A stretch of DNA of 50,532 bases from an uncultured Lentisphaerota bacterium (GTDB taxonomy: Bacteria > Verrucomicrobiota > Kiritimatiellia > RFP12 > UBA1067), in the NCBI GenBank assembly GCA_900320225.1, contig ONRL01000018.1:1-50532 (forward strand), written 5' to 3'. A program made the position numbers and the translations under genes. The notes beneath the pieces are model-generated. The model was not told where the DNA came from and made no database searches. It saw nothing but the letters and a program-made list of their open reading frames with translations. Shown here one piece after another: positions 23,881-32,665 of this stretch (its first letter is position 1; every line of letters begins with the position of its first letter).

Positions 23881-24428
23881 CAGAGGTTACCGCCGTTCTT
23901 CTTCGCAAGTTTCTTCAGTTTGTCCGCGATCGCCAACTTGTCGACCGCGCTCATGAGATCCACGTACAGGACGCCGTTCAGGTGGTCCGTCTCGTGCTGC
24001 ACGGCCCGCGCGAGGAAACCGCGCACCGTGATGATCTGCATCCGGCCGGAGACGTCCGCGTACTGGCACGTCACCTGTTCGGCGCGCACCACGCGCCCGC
24101 CCATGTCCGGAAAGCTGAGGCAGCCCTCCTTGCCCTCCTGCGACCCGTCCTTGGAGATGATGACCGGATTGAACATCACGAGGGGCATCTTCACGCGGGC
24201 GTTGAACGCCTTCACCTCCTCGCTCTCCTCGCAATCCGCCGGCACGTCGATCACGCACACGCTCTCGCAACGGCCGACCTGCTGCGCGGCGAGGCCCACG
24301 CCCTTCGCGCGGTACATCGTCTGGAGCATGCTCTCGGCCAAACGGACCAGTTCCGGCGTCACGGCCGGCACGGGCACGGCCTTTTCGCGGAGCACCGCAG
24401 AGCCGTATTTGACGATTTCAAGCAGCAT
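23880..24428 (-). CDS. def: peptide deformylase
   Basis: A 182-residue metalloenzyme that removes the N-formyl group from nascent proteins. All three family motifs are present: GVGLAAQQVG, EGCLSFP (metal-binding Cys) and QHETDHLNG (two metal histidines and catalytic Glu). A C-terminal Lys-rich tail (DKLKKLAKKNGGNL) is longer than average. Coupled to argS by a TGATG overlap and 14 nt downstream of dut. Confidence 0.96.
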   Translation of the reverse strand: MLLEIVKYGSAVLREKAVPVPAVTPELVRLAESMLQTMYRAKGVGLAAQQVGRCESVCVIDVPADCEESEEVKAFNARVKMPLVMFNPVIISKDGSQEGKEGCLSFPDMGGRVVRAEQVTCQYADVSGRMQIITVRGFLARAVQHETDHLNGVLYVDLMSAVDKLAIADKLKKLAKKNGGNL

Positions 24429-24442
24429 ATCGCAAAAGGGAA

Positions 24443-24877
24443 TCAGACACCAGTTGAACCGAACCCGCCGGCACCGCGGTCCGTCGCGTCGACGGCGGCG
24501 ACCTCGACGATCTCGGCCTGAGCGACGGGGACGACGACGAGCTGGGCGATCTTCATGCCCTTCTCGACAACGAACGGCTCCGCGCCGAGGTTGATGAGAA
24601 TCACGCCCACCTCGCCGCGGTAGCCCGCGTCGATCGTGCCAGGCGTGTTGAGCACCGTAACGCCGTGCTTGAGCGCGAGGCCCGAGCGCGGACGCACCTG
24701 CGCCTCGGCATCGGGCGGCAACATCAGCACGAGGCCGGTGCGCACAAGCGCGCGGGCGCCGGGGGCAAGCGTCACGTTCTCAACAGAACGAACGTCCATC
24801 CCGGCATCACCGGGATGGGCGTAGGCGGGCAGCTGGGCGGCCGGATCACTCCTGAGGACCTTCACCGTCATCGGCAT
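24443..24877 (-). CDS. dut: dUTP diphosphatase
   Basis: A 144-residue trimeric dUTPase, hydrolysing dUTP to dUMP and PPi. The five motifs appear in order: [47 protein letters not shown] and the C-terminal arm [10 protein letters not shown]. The start may be the ATG at 24877 or the one at 24871; both lie inside the 3' end of the upstream PpiD-like gene, an overlap of about 26-32 nt. Confidence 0.96.
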   Translation of the reverse strand: MPMTVKVLRSDPAAQLPAYAHPGDAGMDVRSVENVTLAPGARALVRTGLVLMLPPDAEAQVRPRSGLALKHGVTVLNTPGTIDAGYRGEVGVILINLGAEPFVVEKGMKIAQLVVVPVAQAEIVEVAAVDATDRGAGGFGSTGV

Positions 24878-26534
24878 CGCCCTCTTCCGTCAGGTCCTTC
24901 ATCGTGGCCCAGTCGCTAGGCAGCACGCCGAGGCGGGCCATGTTCGCCTCGCTCCACGCACGGACCGTCGCCTCGGACTGGCCGCGCGACATCATCTCGC
25001 GCATCTGCCCGGCCGCGACCACGGCCGCCGCGTCGCCCGGCTGGCGGTCCTCCACATACACGACGACGCCATGCCCCGCCATGCCGGAGGGCACCAGCTC
25101 GGACAGGCCACCCTTCGCGAGACGCACGGCCGCAGGTATGACCAACTGCGCATCCGGGAACGCGCCGGCGCGCATCGCGGTCTGCGCGACAAAGGTGATG
25201 GACGTGGAGACGTTCGCGTCGCCGAACAGCTTCGGATCGAACTTCGACGTCTTCTTCAAGTCGGCGAGCACGGTCTCGCGCACCTTGTCGACGGCCTTCT
25301 TGAAATCCTTCGCCTTCAGGTCGGCCAACGCGTCGTAGCGAACGGACGCGTTGTTCGTGATCTCCGCGTACGCGGGCACGCGCGGCTGCGTGCAGAGGTT
25401 CGTCGCCAGGCTGATGACGTAGACGGCGTTCGAGCCGGCAATCGCGCGGTAGCGCGCAGACGGCTCCTCCGGGTCGAGGTCCGCCACCGTGGCGACGAAC
25501 TCCCGGCAGTCAGGCAGCACAGAGGCGGCGTCCACCATGAAACCCGGCACGAACTTCTCTCCCGAAATGGAGAACGGGCGGGACTCCTTCACTTCAAGCT
25601 TCTCCGCGCGCGCGAGCTGGTCGAGACGGTCGACGGCGGCATCGGCTTCGCCCGTGGGGCAGACCCGCGCATAAAGCGCGTCGCAGGCCGCCTCGACGGA
25701 CTTCTCGAGACGGAGGTCCCGCTCGACCTGCGCCTTGACCGACTCGAACTCGTTCGTGCCATAGCGGTCGCTCGTCTCGTCATAGCGCTCGTGCAGGTCG
25801 TCGTCGGTGACCTTGATCTTGGCGAGGCTCGCCGGGTCGTCCGCCGGCACCTTCACGTAGCGAACGGCCACGAGGGCCGGCAACGCGAGCGAATTCGTGT
25901 GAGCCTCGTAATACGCCTTCAACGCCGCGTCGTCCAGCTTGATGGACGACGCGTTCTTGTGCTGGAAGCGGGCGACGCGCACCGTGATCTTGTCCGTCGC
26001 GTCCCGCACGCCGCTGGAGACCTCAAGCGGCGAAACCCACGTGGCGGACTCCGCCACGCTCCGGACGCGTGCAAGCGAGATCTGGCGGCGGATGTACGCC
26101 TCGAACCGCTCCGCAGTCCATCCCAAGCGGGCACACGTTTCCTGGTAGCGCGCGGCATCGTACACGCCCTTCTCGTTCTGGAACGCGCGGCTGATCGCGT
26201 TACGCACCTCGTTGTCGTCCGCCACCAGCTTCAAGTCGTCGACGACCCGGAGCATGGCCAGGCGGGACCAGACCTCCTGGTTGAGCTGGGCGGCCTTGAT
26301 CGGGATTTCGCGCCCGTACTGGAAACGCATCTCGGCCAGCACGTCCGCGCGGATCTCGTCGAACTTCGCGCTCGGCACGGTCTCGCCGCCCAACTTGCCC
26401 GCGCCGTCCGACCCGCGCGTGTCGCTGCGCCCGTCGAAGATGAAGTCAAACGCGAAGAACATCGAAATCAAAACCGCGAACACGCCCCAGACCCACTTGT
26501 TCCGAATGATCCGGTTGAAATGATGAATAACCAC
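24846..26534 (-). CDS. PpiD/SurA-N-like periplasmic chaperone, membrane anchored
   Basis: A 562-residue protein. One N-terminal transmembrane anchor ([33 protein letters not shown]) is followed by a SurA_N/PpiD-type helical chaperone region ([34 protein letters not shown]). The organisation is that of PpiD-family foldases, which sit at the exit of the Sec translocon. I do not see a convincing parvulin domain, so it may be a catalytically inactive chaperone. The start is GTG at 26534 with AGGA upstream. The end overlaps dut. Confidence is good for the general class, lower for the detailed function. Confidence 0.75.
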   Translation of the reverse strand: MVIHHFNRIIRNKWVWGVFAVLISMFFAFDFIFDGRSDTRGSDGAGKLGGETVPSAKFDEIRADVLAEMRFQYGREIPIKAAQLNQEVWSRLAMLRVVDDLKLVADDNEVRNAISRAFQNEKGVYDAARYQETCARLGWTAERFEAYIRRQISLARVRSVAESATWVSPLEVSSGVRDATDKITVRVARFQHKNASSIKLDDAALKAYYEAHTNSLALPALVAVRYVKVPADDPASLAKIKVTDDDLHERYDETSDRYGTNEFESVKAQVERDLRLEKSVEAACDALYARVCPTGEADAAVDRLDQLARAEKLEVKESRPFSISGEKFVPGFMVDAASVLPDCREFVATVADLDPEEPSARYRAIAGSNAVYVISLATNLCTQPRVPAYAEITNNASVRYDALADLKAKDFKKAVDKVRETVLADLKKTSKFDPKLFGDANVSTSITFVAQTAMRAGAFPDAQLVIPAAVRLAKGGLSELVPSGMAGHGVVVYVEDRQPGDAAAVVAAGQMREMMSRGQSEATVRAWSEANMARLGVLPSDWATMKDLTEEGDADDGEGPQE

Positions 26535-26600
26535 TTTCTTTATCCTGTCTTTCTTTTACTGTCTGTTTTGTTTTTCAAATCGCACGCAGGGCGAAGAGCG

Positions 26601-27740
26601 TCAAATGTCGGCCGAGTCGTCTTTCTTCTCGTCCTTTTTCTCGTCCTTCTTGTCCTCTTTCTCTTCTTTCTCCTCGTCGGCCGCTTCGGCGTCATCCTTG
26701 GCCTTCGCCTTCGCGGGCTTCGCTTCGACGGCTTCGACCTCTTCGGTATCCTCGGACGCGGCCTTGGCCTTCTCCTTCTCGGCGCTCGCCACCGCAACGG
26801 GGGCGATCACCAGTTCGCCGGAATTCACGTTGGAGCGTCCTTCGGCGAAGGCGCAACGGCTCTTGATCTCGCCAGAGGCGTCAATCGCCATCATCGACAC
26901 GAGCATGTTCCCGCCCACCGGGGACCGGCGGCGGAAGACCTTGATCGCGCAGCGGGGCGAAAGGACGAACTCGTACGTCTTCGGCACGTCCTTCTCCTCG
27001 CCCGTCTCGAAGTTCTTCTCCGTCGTCATGCCCTGGTCGAGCACCACCTTGCTGTCGCCGCTTTCGCCGCGGAGCCACGAGAAGAGGTCGTCGCCCGTGG
27101 AACGGATGCGCACCTGGTTCGCGGCGGCCATGCGCGGTATCCTGTAATGGCGCCCTTCCAGCGTCATCGTGCCGGTCACGCAACGCACGACGACCTCGTC
27201 GCCGTCACCGAGGGGCTGATAGTCGAACCGGCTTTCGCCCGCCAGGTTCGAGCAGGTGAAGTACGGCGCCGACACGGAGAACAGGCCCTCCTTGAGCGTG
27301 CGCGGCAAGTTGACCAGGACACGTCCCGACTTCAGCTCGAGCGTGCGCGCGCGTTCCCCGATTTGAATGGCGCGCGTCGCGGCCTCGGCGGCGCCTTCCA
27401 GCTTGATCGTCGCCTCCGGCCCGAACGAGAACTCGGCCGAAACGGGCGCCCCCGCCTCCGAGACCGTGCGGACGGCCGATCCCAGCGGATAGAAACGACC
27501 TTCCTCCGCTTTCGTCCATTCGGACGCGCCGGGCTTGAGGACTTGGGTGACGCCGTTCACCCGCACGCACCTGAACAGCGCAGTAAACGGCTTCGCCTCG
27601 GATGGAGGAGGCGGCAGACCGTCCTCCGCGGCGGCCGCCGCAGGTTCCTCCGCGTCTTGCGCGCACACGGGCGCAAACACGACACAGGCCGAAAAGGCCG
27701 TCACGGCCAAGGCCGACTGAACTGAAATTTTCCGCATCAT
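26601..27740 (-). CDS. exported FecR-like domain protein with a Lys/Glu/Asp-rich tail
   Basis: A 379-residue protein. It has a signal peptide (MMRKISVQSALAVTAFSACVVFAPVCAQ), an Ala/Pro-rich spacer, and a FecR-type beta domain at about residues 55-200: PLGSAVRTVSEAGAPVSAEFSFGPEATIKLEG, LELKSGRVLVNLP and VRCVTGTMTLEG. The last ~70 residues are low complexity (KAKAKDDAEAADEEKEEKED, then alternating KKDEKKDEKK). FecR domains act as ligand- or surface-sensing beta repeats; no sigma factor or TonB receptor is adjacent. The first of two adjacent ATGs at 27740 has GGAGAG upstream. A TTGTAAAAT element 30 nt upstream is a likely promoter. Confidence 0.7.
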   Translation of the reverse strand: MMRKISVQSALAVTAFSACVVFAPVCAQDAEEPAAAAAEDGLPPPPSEAKPFTALFRCVRVNGVTQVLKPGASEWTKAEEGRFYPLGSAVRTVSEAGAPVSAEFSFGPEATIKLEGAAEAATRAIQIGERARTLELKSGRVLVNLPRTLKEGLFSVSAPYFTCSNLAGESRFDYQPLGDGDEVVVRCVTGTMTLEGRHYRIPRMAAANQVRIRSTGDDLFSWLRGESGDSKVVLDQGMTTEKNFETGEEKDVPKTYEFVLSPRCAIKVFRRRSPVGGNMLVSMMAIDASGEIKSRCAFAEGRSNVNSGELVIAPVAVASAEKEKAKAASEDTEEVEAVEAKPAKAKAKDDAEAADEEKEEKEDKKDEKKDEKKDDSADI

Positions 27741-27751
27741 GAGGATCTCTC

Positions 27752-28582
27752 CTAGTTGGTTGGTCCGATTATTTTACAATTTTCGGCGCGCGAACGCAAT
27801 AGCGAAACGAGAATAAACGAAATTCCCAGTACAAACAGCCCGATGGAGACCGTCTGGCCGATTGACAGGAATCCGACGCGCTGGCGCATGTCGTCGCGGA
27901 GGAATTCAATGCCGAAACGAATGCAGGCGTAGCCGACGAGATAGCACCCCGTCGTGAATCCAGGCCGCGTCTTCCAGTTCCGCAGGAAGATGAACAACAG
28001 CACCGCGAAGAGGCCCAGCACGGCGGCCGCCTCGAACAGCTGCGTGGGCAGGACGGCCAGAGACGACTGCGCCGTCTCGGGGATCAATCCGCCCTCCACC
28101 TGCGCCACCCACGCCGGCGAACGGCGCGGGAACGCCACGGCGAACGCATGCGCCGACACGCGCCCGTAACAGCAGCCGTAGAAAAAGCACCCCACCCGCC
28201 CGAACGCATGCGCAAGGGGGATGACCGTCACGAAAAGGTCCGCGACCGGCGCCACCGACTCGCGGCGTGCGCGGCACCACACGAAAAACACCGCAATGGC
28301 AAGAATCAGCCCGCCGTAGAACACGAGCCCGCCCTGCCAGACTTTGAAGATGGACAACGGGTTGGCCGCGAACTCGCGCCCCCAGAACTCGCGCACGTAC
28401 TCAAGCCGCGCGCCGACGATGCCGCTGAACATCATCAGCATCAGGAGATTCGAAAGCGGTTCGGCCGCGCGTCCCGTACGGCGGCACAGCCACGACAATA
28501 CCTGCCACGCGGCCAGAAATCCGAGCGCCATGCAGAAACCGTATGTCTTGACCGGCAGTCCGGGGATGAGATCGGGGTGCAT
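27752..28582 (-). CDS. lgt: prolipoprotein diacylglyceryl transferase
   Basis: A 276-residue inner-membrane enzyme that transfers diacylglycerol from phosphatidylglycerol to the lipobox cysteine, the first step of lipoprotein maturation. The N-terminal KTYGFCMALGFLAAW and GARLEYVREFW segments and the Lgt signature HAFGRVGCFFYGCCYGR are clear, with about seven hydrophobic helices. It serves the several lipoproteins encoded in this window (DUF1080, GHL10, heparinase-like). Start at 28582 shares one base with the stop of the small secreted protein (TGATG); a longer upstream frame is a shadow of that gene. Confidence 0.95.
   Translation of the reverse strand: MHPDLIPGLPVKTYGFCMALGFLAAWQVLSWLCRRTGRAAEPLSNLLMLMMFSGIVGARLEYVREFWGREFAANPLSIFKVWQGGLVFYGGLILAIAVFFVWCRARRESVAPVADLFVTVIPLAHAFGRVGCFFYGCCYGRVSAHAFAVAFPRRSPAWVAQVEGGLIPETAQSSLAVLPTQLFEAAAVLGLFAVLLFIFLRNWKTRPGFTTGCYLVGYACIRFGIEFLRDDMRQRVGFLSIGQTVSIGLFVLGISFILVSLLRSRAENCKIIGPTN
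27771..27779 (-). promoter_or_regulatory. -10 element of the FecR-domain gene
   Basis: TTGTAAAAT on the minus strand in the 11-nt intergenic space and 3' end of lgt, 30 nt before the ATG. The leader holds GGAGAG. Confidence 0.5.
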
Positions 28583-28905
28583 CAGAGTCCTTTCAGGATG
28601 TCCAGCGCCAGACGCGTCGGCGCCGCGTTCGTCTCCATGAGCCACCAGCCCCCCGCGCGCTGCGAGGAGATCAGCTTGAGCGCAATCCGCTCGCGCGTGA
28701 GCCCGTTTGTGGCGAAGAGGTCGCCGGACGGCACGTGCGCCGCCGGCGCGTTGGTGGCCGGAGGGTGCGCCGCCAGCCACCGCTCGCCCAAGGAGACGGC
28801 GTGGTCCACCTCGTTCTGGACGGACGGCTCGAGCGGCCCGTCCGGCTGCGGCAGGGGCTGAATGCCGAACGTGGCCGCAAACAGGATTGCCAAAACGCTC
28901 TTCAT
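28582..28905 (-). CDS. small secreted protein of unknown function
   Basis: A 107-residue protein. A signal peptide MKSVLAILFAATFGIQPLPQ precedes a short mature part with two predicted helices (VQNEVDHAVSLGERWLAAHP and TRERIALKLISSQRAGGWWL) ending DILKGL. No family recognised. Translationally coupled to lgt by a TGATG overlap, which argues for a real gene. Its probable -10 element lies inside the first codons of the divergent MnmA-like gene, about 30 nt upstream; the leader has only a weak AAAGAG. Confidence 0.6.
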   Translation of the reverse strand: MKSVLAILFAATFGIQPLPQPDGPLEPSVQNEVDHAVSLGERWLAAHPPATNAPAAHVPSGDLFATNGLTRERIALKLISSQRAGGWWLMETNAAPTRLALDILKGL

Positions 28906-28906
28906 T

Positions 28907-28915
28907 TTGTAAACT
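28907..28915 (+). promoter_or_regulatory. -10 element of the MnmA-like gene (leaderless type)
   Basis: TTGTAAACT on the plus strand, 8 nt (CTTTCGTC) from the ATG at 28924, with no Shine-Dalgarno. Confidence 0.5.
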
Positions 28916-28923
28916 CTTTCGTC

Positions 28924-29931
28924 ATGGACACCGTAGAGTATACCAAAAAATGCCGTGGTCTGTCGCTAATTTCCGGCGGACTCGACTCGCAGCTCGCCGT
29001 CTGCGTGCTGCGCGACGCCGGCGCCGAAGTGGAGGCCGTGACCTTTGAAACGCCGTTTTTCTCCTCGGCCGCTGCCCGTAAGGCCGCCGCCGCGCTCGGC
29101 GTGAAGCTGCACGTGGTCGACTTCACCGACGACGAGATCGCCCTCATCAAGGCGCCGCCCCACGGCTTCGGCGGCGCGATGAACCCCTGCATCGACTGCC
29201 ACGCGACGATGATCCGCCGCGCGGGCGAGCTGATGGCCCAGCTCGGCTACGACTTCGTCGCCACCGGCGAGGTGCTCAACCAGCGCCCGATGTCGCAGAA
29301 CCGACAGTCCCTCGGCGTGGTGGAGAAGTCAAGCGGTCTTGTCGGTCGCCTCGTGCGCCCGCTCTGCGCCCAGCTGCTCGACCCCACCATCCCCGAACAG
29401 GAGGGCAAGCTTGACCGCTCGAAGCTGCTCGGCCTCTCGGGACGTCGCCGCGAGCCGCAGTTCGAATTGGCGAAGAAGTACGGCCTCGTCGACTACCCCT
29501 CGCCCGCCGGCGGCTGCAAGCTCACGGAAAAGGGATTCGGGCGCAAACTGAAGGATCTCCTCGACCACGAGGGACTCGACGAGCGCCGCCTCGTGGAACT
29601 GCTCCTCGTGGGCCGGCGCTTCCGCCTCCCCGACGGCACCGGCGTGATCCTCGGACGCGACGCCGCCGAAAACCGCCTGCTCGCCGCGCGCCGCGCGCCG
29701 TCCGACACGCTCGTCGCGCCCGTCTCCGTGCCCGGCCCCACCGCCCTTCTCCAGCACGTCGCCTCGGAAGCCGACCTCGACGTCGCCACGCGCATCGTCT
29801 GCGCCTGGAGCCGCTTCGACAGCTTCACCGGCGACGTCACGGTGAAAATCCTCACCGGCGACGACACCTCAACCCGCACCGTTCCGCGCCCCTACGCGCG
29901 CGAACCCCTCCTCAACCTCCAACTCACCTAA
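28924..29931 (+). CDS. MnmA-related PP-loop ATP pyrophosphatase (tRNA thiolation-type)
   Basis: A 335-residue protein of the adenine nucleotide alpha-hydrolase fold. The PP-loop SGGLDSQLAVCVL is near residues 18-30. A cysteine motif AMNPCIDCHATM resembles the catalytic NPC-x2-C region of MnmA-type thiolases. TGEVLNQRPMSQNRQSL and the second-cysteine region SPAGGCKLTEKGF follow. MnmA and its relatives transfer activated sulfur to U34 of tRNA. This shorter variant lacks the standard MnmA GHYAR sequence, so its exact target is uncertain; ThiI-like roles are alternatives. A TTGTAAACT element ends 8 nt before the ATG with no Shine-Dalgarno, implying a leaderless mRNA. DedA follows after 3 nt. Confidence 0.75.
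   Translation: MDTVEYTKKCRGLSLISGGLDSQLAVCVLRDAGAEVEAVTFETPFFSSAAARKAAAALGVKLHVVDFTDDEIALIKAPPHGFGGAMNPCIDCHATMIRRAGELMAQLGYDFVATGEVLNQRPMSQNRQSLGVVEKSSGLVGRLVRPLCAQLLDPTIPEQEGKLDRSKLLGLSGRRREPQFELAKKYGLVDYPSPAGGCKLTEKGFGRKLKDLLDHEGLDERRLVELLLVGRRFRLPDGTGVILGRDAAENRLLAARRAPSDTLVAPVSVPGPTALLQHVASEADLDVATRIVCAWSRFDSFTGDVTVKILTGDDTSTRTVPRPYAREPLLNLQLT
28937..28945 (-). promoter_or_regulatory. -10 element of the small secreted protein/lgt operon
   Basis: TGGTATACT on the minus strand, located within codons 5-8 of the divergent plus-strand gene. The predicted start sites of the two transcripts are only about 7 bp apart and overlap. Confidence 0.5.
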
Positions 29932-29934
29932 GCC

Positions 29935-30606
29935 ATGCTCGATTCACTTGCCTCCCACCTCGACGCAATCGCCGCGCTCGCCCCCGTCTGGGGCTTCGCG
30001 CTCATCTTCGCCTTCATGGCGATCGAGAGTTCGTTCATCCCCTTCCCGAGCGAGATCGTCATGATTCCCGCCGGATTCCTCGCCGCGCGCGGCGAACTTT
30101 CGCTGCACGCGCCCGTCCCCGACCTCGTACTCGCCATCGTCATCGGCCTCGCCGGATCCCTCGCGGGCGCGTATTTCAACTACTACCTCTCGGCGAAGCT
30201 CGGCGAACCCTTCCTGCGCAAATACGGCAAGTGGTTCTTCCTCAAGCCCGAAGCGCTCGACCGCGCCTGCGAAGTGTTCAACCGCTACGGCGGCGCCACC
30301 ACGTTCGTCTGCCGTCTCATCCCCGTCATCCGCCAGCTCATCTCAATCCCCGCCGGCCTCGCCCGAATGCCCCTCGGCAAGTTCACGCTGTTCACCGGAC
30401 TCGGCGCCGGCATCTGGACCGCGATCCTCGCCGGCATCGGCTATGCACTCGGGCGCTCCGCGGGCGACATCACCTACTTGGACCTCGTCCATAAAGGCAA
30501 GGCCCTGATCGACGCACACCTCCTGTGGATCATCGTCGGCGCTTTCGCCCTCGGCGTCACCTATATCGCCGTCACAAAGTTCGTCATGCGCCGTCGGCCG
30601 AGGTGA
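29935..30606 (+). CDS. DedA family membrane protein
   Basis: A 223-residue DedA/VTT-domain inner-membrane protein with five to six hydrophobic segments. The family hallmark is the FAFMAIESSFIPFPSEIVMIPAGFLAARG re-entrant region near residues 23-51, with CRLIPVIRQLISIPAGLARM near 120-140. DedA proteins are undecaprenyl-phosphate or phospholipid flippases/scramblases in characterised cases. It starts 3 nt after the MnmA-like stop with no separate Shine-Dalgarno, so reinitiation is likely. Its last 23 nt overlap the convergent GH97 gene. Confidence 0.92.
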   Translation: MLDSLASHLDAIAALAPVWGFALIFAFMAIESSFIPFPSEIVMIPAGFLAARGELSLHAPVPDLVLAIVIGLAGSLAGAYFNYYLSAKLGEPFLRKYGKWFFLKPEALDRACEVFNRYGGATTFVCRLIPVIRQLISIPAGLARMPLGKFTLFTGLGAGIWTAILAGIGYALGRSAGDITYLDLVHKGKALIDAHLLWIIVGAFALGVTYIAVTKFVMRRRPR

Positions 30607-32590
30607 AGATCACGACCGCACCGCCTTCGGGGGCGACGGTGAGCGTGACCTTGCTCTCGCGCGTGACGGTGCGCGTGGTGACGGACAGGTCGCGCGCGTC
30701 CTGCGCGGCGTTGGGTCCGTCCGTGTAGAACGTGGCCTTCCACGACGTGCCCTCGGGCAGGAACGCGAGCGGCAGATCGAACGTGGCCCCGCCCACGCCG
30801 ATGATGGCGAGGTAGAGGCGTCCGTCGTACGTCTCGCGCACGACGCTGTAGTAGCGGCCGACCTTACCGGCGAGTGGCAGCGTGTTGCGCCACACCGTGG
30901 GCAGCGCGCGCAGGGCCTCGATGCCGGGCGCGTTGCGGTAGCGCTGCGGCCAGTCGCAGAGCGTCATGAGCGGCGAATCGTACGCCACGCACAAGGCGAG
31001 CGCGTGCGCGCGCGTGCCGATTTCCTCGGCGAGGATCTGGCGGCGGTCGTTCTCGTCGCCGTAGCGGTGGCCCTTGGCGCCCTGCGGCGTGAAGTCCTTC
31101 GCGTGCACGTTGCCGAACGAGCCCGGCGTGAAGTCGGCGGGGCCGAGCAGATAGCGCGTGAACGGCAACGTGGCCGTGTGGATCGCCGAGACGTTGTGCG
31201 TAAACTTGGTCATCTCGTTGCCGAGGATGCCCTCGCGCGTGATCTGGTTCGGCCAGGTGCGGTTCATGCCCGTGGGCTTGAACGCGCCGTGGAAGTTGAT
31301 CATCAGGCGGTGCTTCGCCGCGCAGCGCACGACCTTCTCGTACCAGCGCACCATCCACTGGTCCTGGCGGTCCATGAAGTCGATCTTCACGCCCTTGATG
31401 CCGCGCCGCTCGAAGTCCGCGAACACCTTGTCCACGCCGTTCTCCTCAAGCGCGCTCCAGTAGCACCACACCCAGATGCCCACGCCCTTCTCCTTCGCGT
31501 GCTGGAGGATGCGGTCGAGGTCGAAGCCCGCGCGCGGGAAGATCTTCACGCCGGGGCCGTGGTTCGGACGCCGCGCGTAGCCGTACCAGCCGCCGTCGAT
31601 CGTGTGGTAGGGCCAGCCCATCTCGGCGGCGAAGTCCACGAGCTTGAGCGTGAGCTCCGTGGAGAGGGAGTTGTTCGACTCCGCCCACCAGTCCCAGCTC
31701 GTCGCGCCGGGCTTCACCCAGTCGAACGCGGCGTCGCCGCCCTCCGGCGGCGGGTTGAGGTTGAGGATGATGTCGTTGTTCGCGAGCAGCTCGAGCTCGT
31801 TGTCGCCCAGCACGATCACGCGCCACGGCGTGAGGCGCGGCGCGGGCGAGATCACGAGGTCGCCGTCGGTTTCGGGGATCGGCGAGAGGGCCGCCTCCAC
31901 GAGCGTCGCGTCGGCGCGCTGCGCGGCGGGGACGCGGAAGAAGCAGCCCGCCCAGTCCGTGAGGTCGGCCTCGCAGAGCGCGGCCATCTGCCCGTTCAGC
32001 TCGATAACGGCCGGCATGCCCACGAGCGTCTTCTCGCCGATCGCGCTGCGGAGGGAACGGTGCAGGAACGGACACTCCTGCGAGGTCCGGTAGTCCCCGT
32101 AAATCGTAAGCCACGCGAGCGGGTCGCCCGGAAACCGCCACGTCGTGCAGTCCTTGGAAAGCGTGAACAGCTCGAAGCCGGGCTGCACGGGGATGCCGTA
32201 GCGGAGCGCGACGCCGCCGTCGTAGGCGCGCACGACCACGTCAAGCAGACGCTTCGGCGCGTCCTTCTCACGGAGATGCACCGTGAGCTCGTTCGCGCAG
32301 TCGCGCACAAGCGCCTTCTTGTAGAGGCGGTTCGTCCAGACCGTGTCAAACGCGCGCTCCTCCGTCTTGACCACCTCAAAGGCGCCAAACGGACGCTGCC
32401 GCCGGAAGGACAGGCCGAGGTTCGACGGCAGGATCACGGACTTCCCCTTGCGCATCACCTCCCAGGTGAGGCCCTTCTCGGCCGAGACCGTGACGGCAAT
32501 CTGCCCGTTGGGCGAAGTGACCGTCGCCGCTGCAGACGTGCCCGCGATCAAAACCGCCGCGCCGAACGCGGCAAACCTCTTCATTTCCAT
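30584..32590 (-). CDS. glycoside hydrolase family 97 (alpha-glucosidase/alpha-galactosidase type)
   Basis: A 668-residue exported enzyme. A signal peptide (MEMKRFAAFGAAVLIAGTSAA) is followed by an N-terminal beta-super-sandwich (about 25-280), a (beta/alpha)8 barrel (about 280-550) and a C-terminal beta domain. Diagnostic GH97 segments are SWDWWAESNN, YHTIDGGWYGYA, GIKGVKIDFMDRQDQ, INFHGAFKPTGMNRTWPN and TREGILGNEMTKF. The KIDFMD sequence, with an Asp where retaining GH97 alpha-galactosidases place the nucleophile, suggests the retaining branch; SusB-type inverting enzymes use a glutamate instead. Substrate remains inferential. AAGGAG is 7 nt before the first ATG; the promoter element lies at 32636-32644. 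Confidence 0.92.
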   Translation of the reverse strand: MEMKRFAAFGAAVLIAGTSAAATVTSPNGQIAVTVSAEKGLTWEVMRKGKSVILPSNLGLSFRRQRPFGAFEVVKTEERAFDTVWTNRLYKKALVRDCANELTVHLREKDAPKRLLDVVVRAYDGGVALRYGIPVQPGFELFTLSKDCTTWRFPGDPLAWLTIYGDYRTSQECPFLHRSLRSAIGEKTLVGMPAVIELNGQMAALCEADLTDWAGCFFRVPAAQRADATLVEAALSPIPETDGDLVISPAPRLTPWRVIVLGDNELELLANNDIILNLNPPPEGGDAAFDWVKPGATSWDWWAESNNSLSTELTLKLVDFAAEMGWPYHTIDGGWYGYARRPNHGPGVKIFPRAGFDLDRILQHAKEKGVGIWVWCYWSALEENGVDKVFADFERRGIKGVKIDFMDRQDQWMVRWYEKVVRCAAKHRLMINFHGAFKPTGMNRTWPNQITREGILGNEMTKFTHNVSAIHTATLPFTRYLLGPADFTPGSFGNVHAKDFTPQGAKGHRYGDENDRRQILAEEIGTRAHALALCVAYDSPLMTLCDWPQRYRNAPGIEALRALPTVWRNTLPLAGKVGRYYSVVRETYDGRLYLAIIGVGGATFDLPLAFLPEGTSWKATFYTDGPNAAQDARDLSVTTRTVTRESKVTLTVAPEGGAVVIFTSADGA

Positions 32591-32635
32591 TCAGTTACTC
32601 CTTTTCTGTTTTCATTCTCTGCGCCGTAGACGAAA

Positions 32636-32644
32636 AGTATACCA
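32636..32644 (-). promoter_or_regulatory. extended -10 element of the GH97 gene
   Basis: TGGTATACT on the minus strand with a leader of roughly 40 nt that holds AAGGAG before the GH97 start. Confidence 0.55.
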
Positions 32645-32665
32645 TAGTTTCGCGGTTCGTGCGCC

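Noticed and set aside
22594-27725. Several long plus-strand frames opposite argS, def, dut and the PpiD-like and FecR genes
   Set aside because: All lie antisense to recognisable genes, have biased His/Arg/Asp-rich translations and show no domain motifs.
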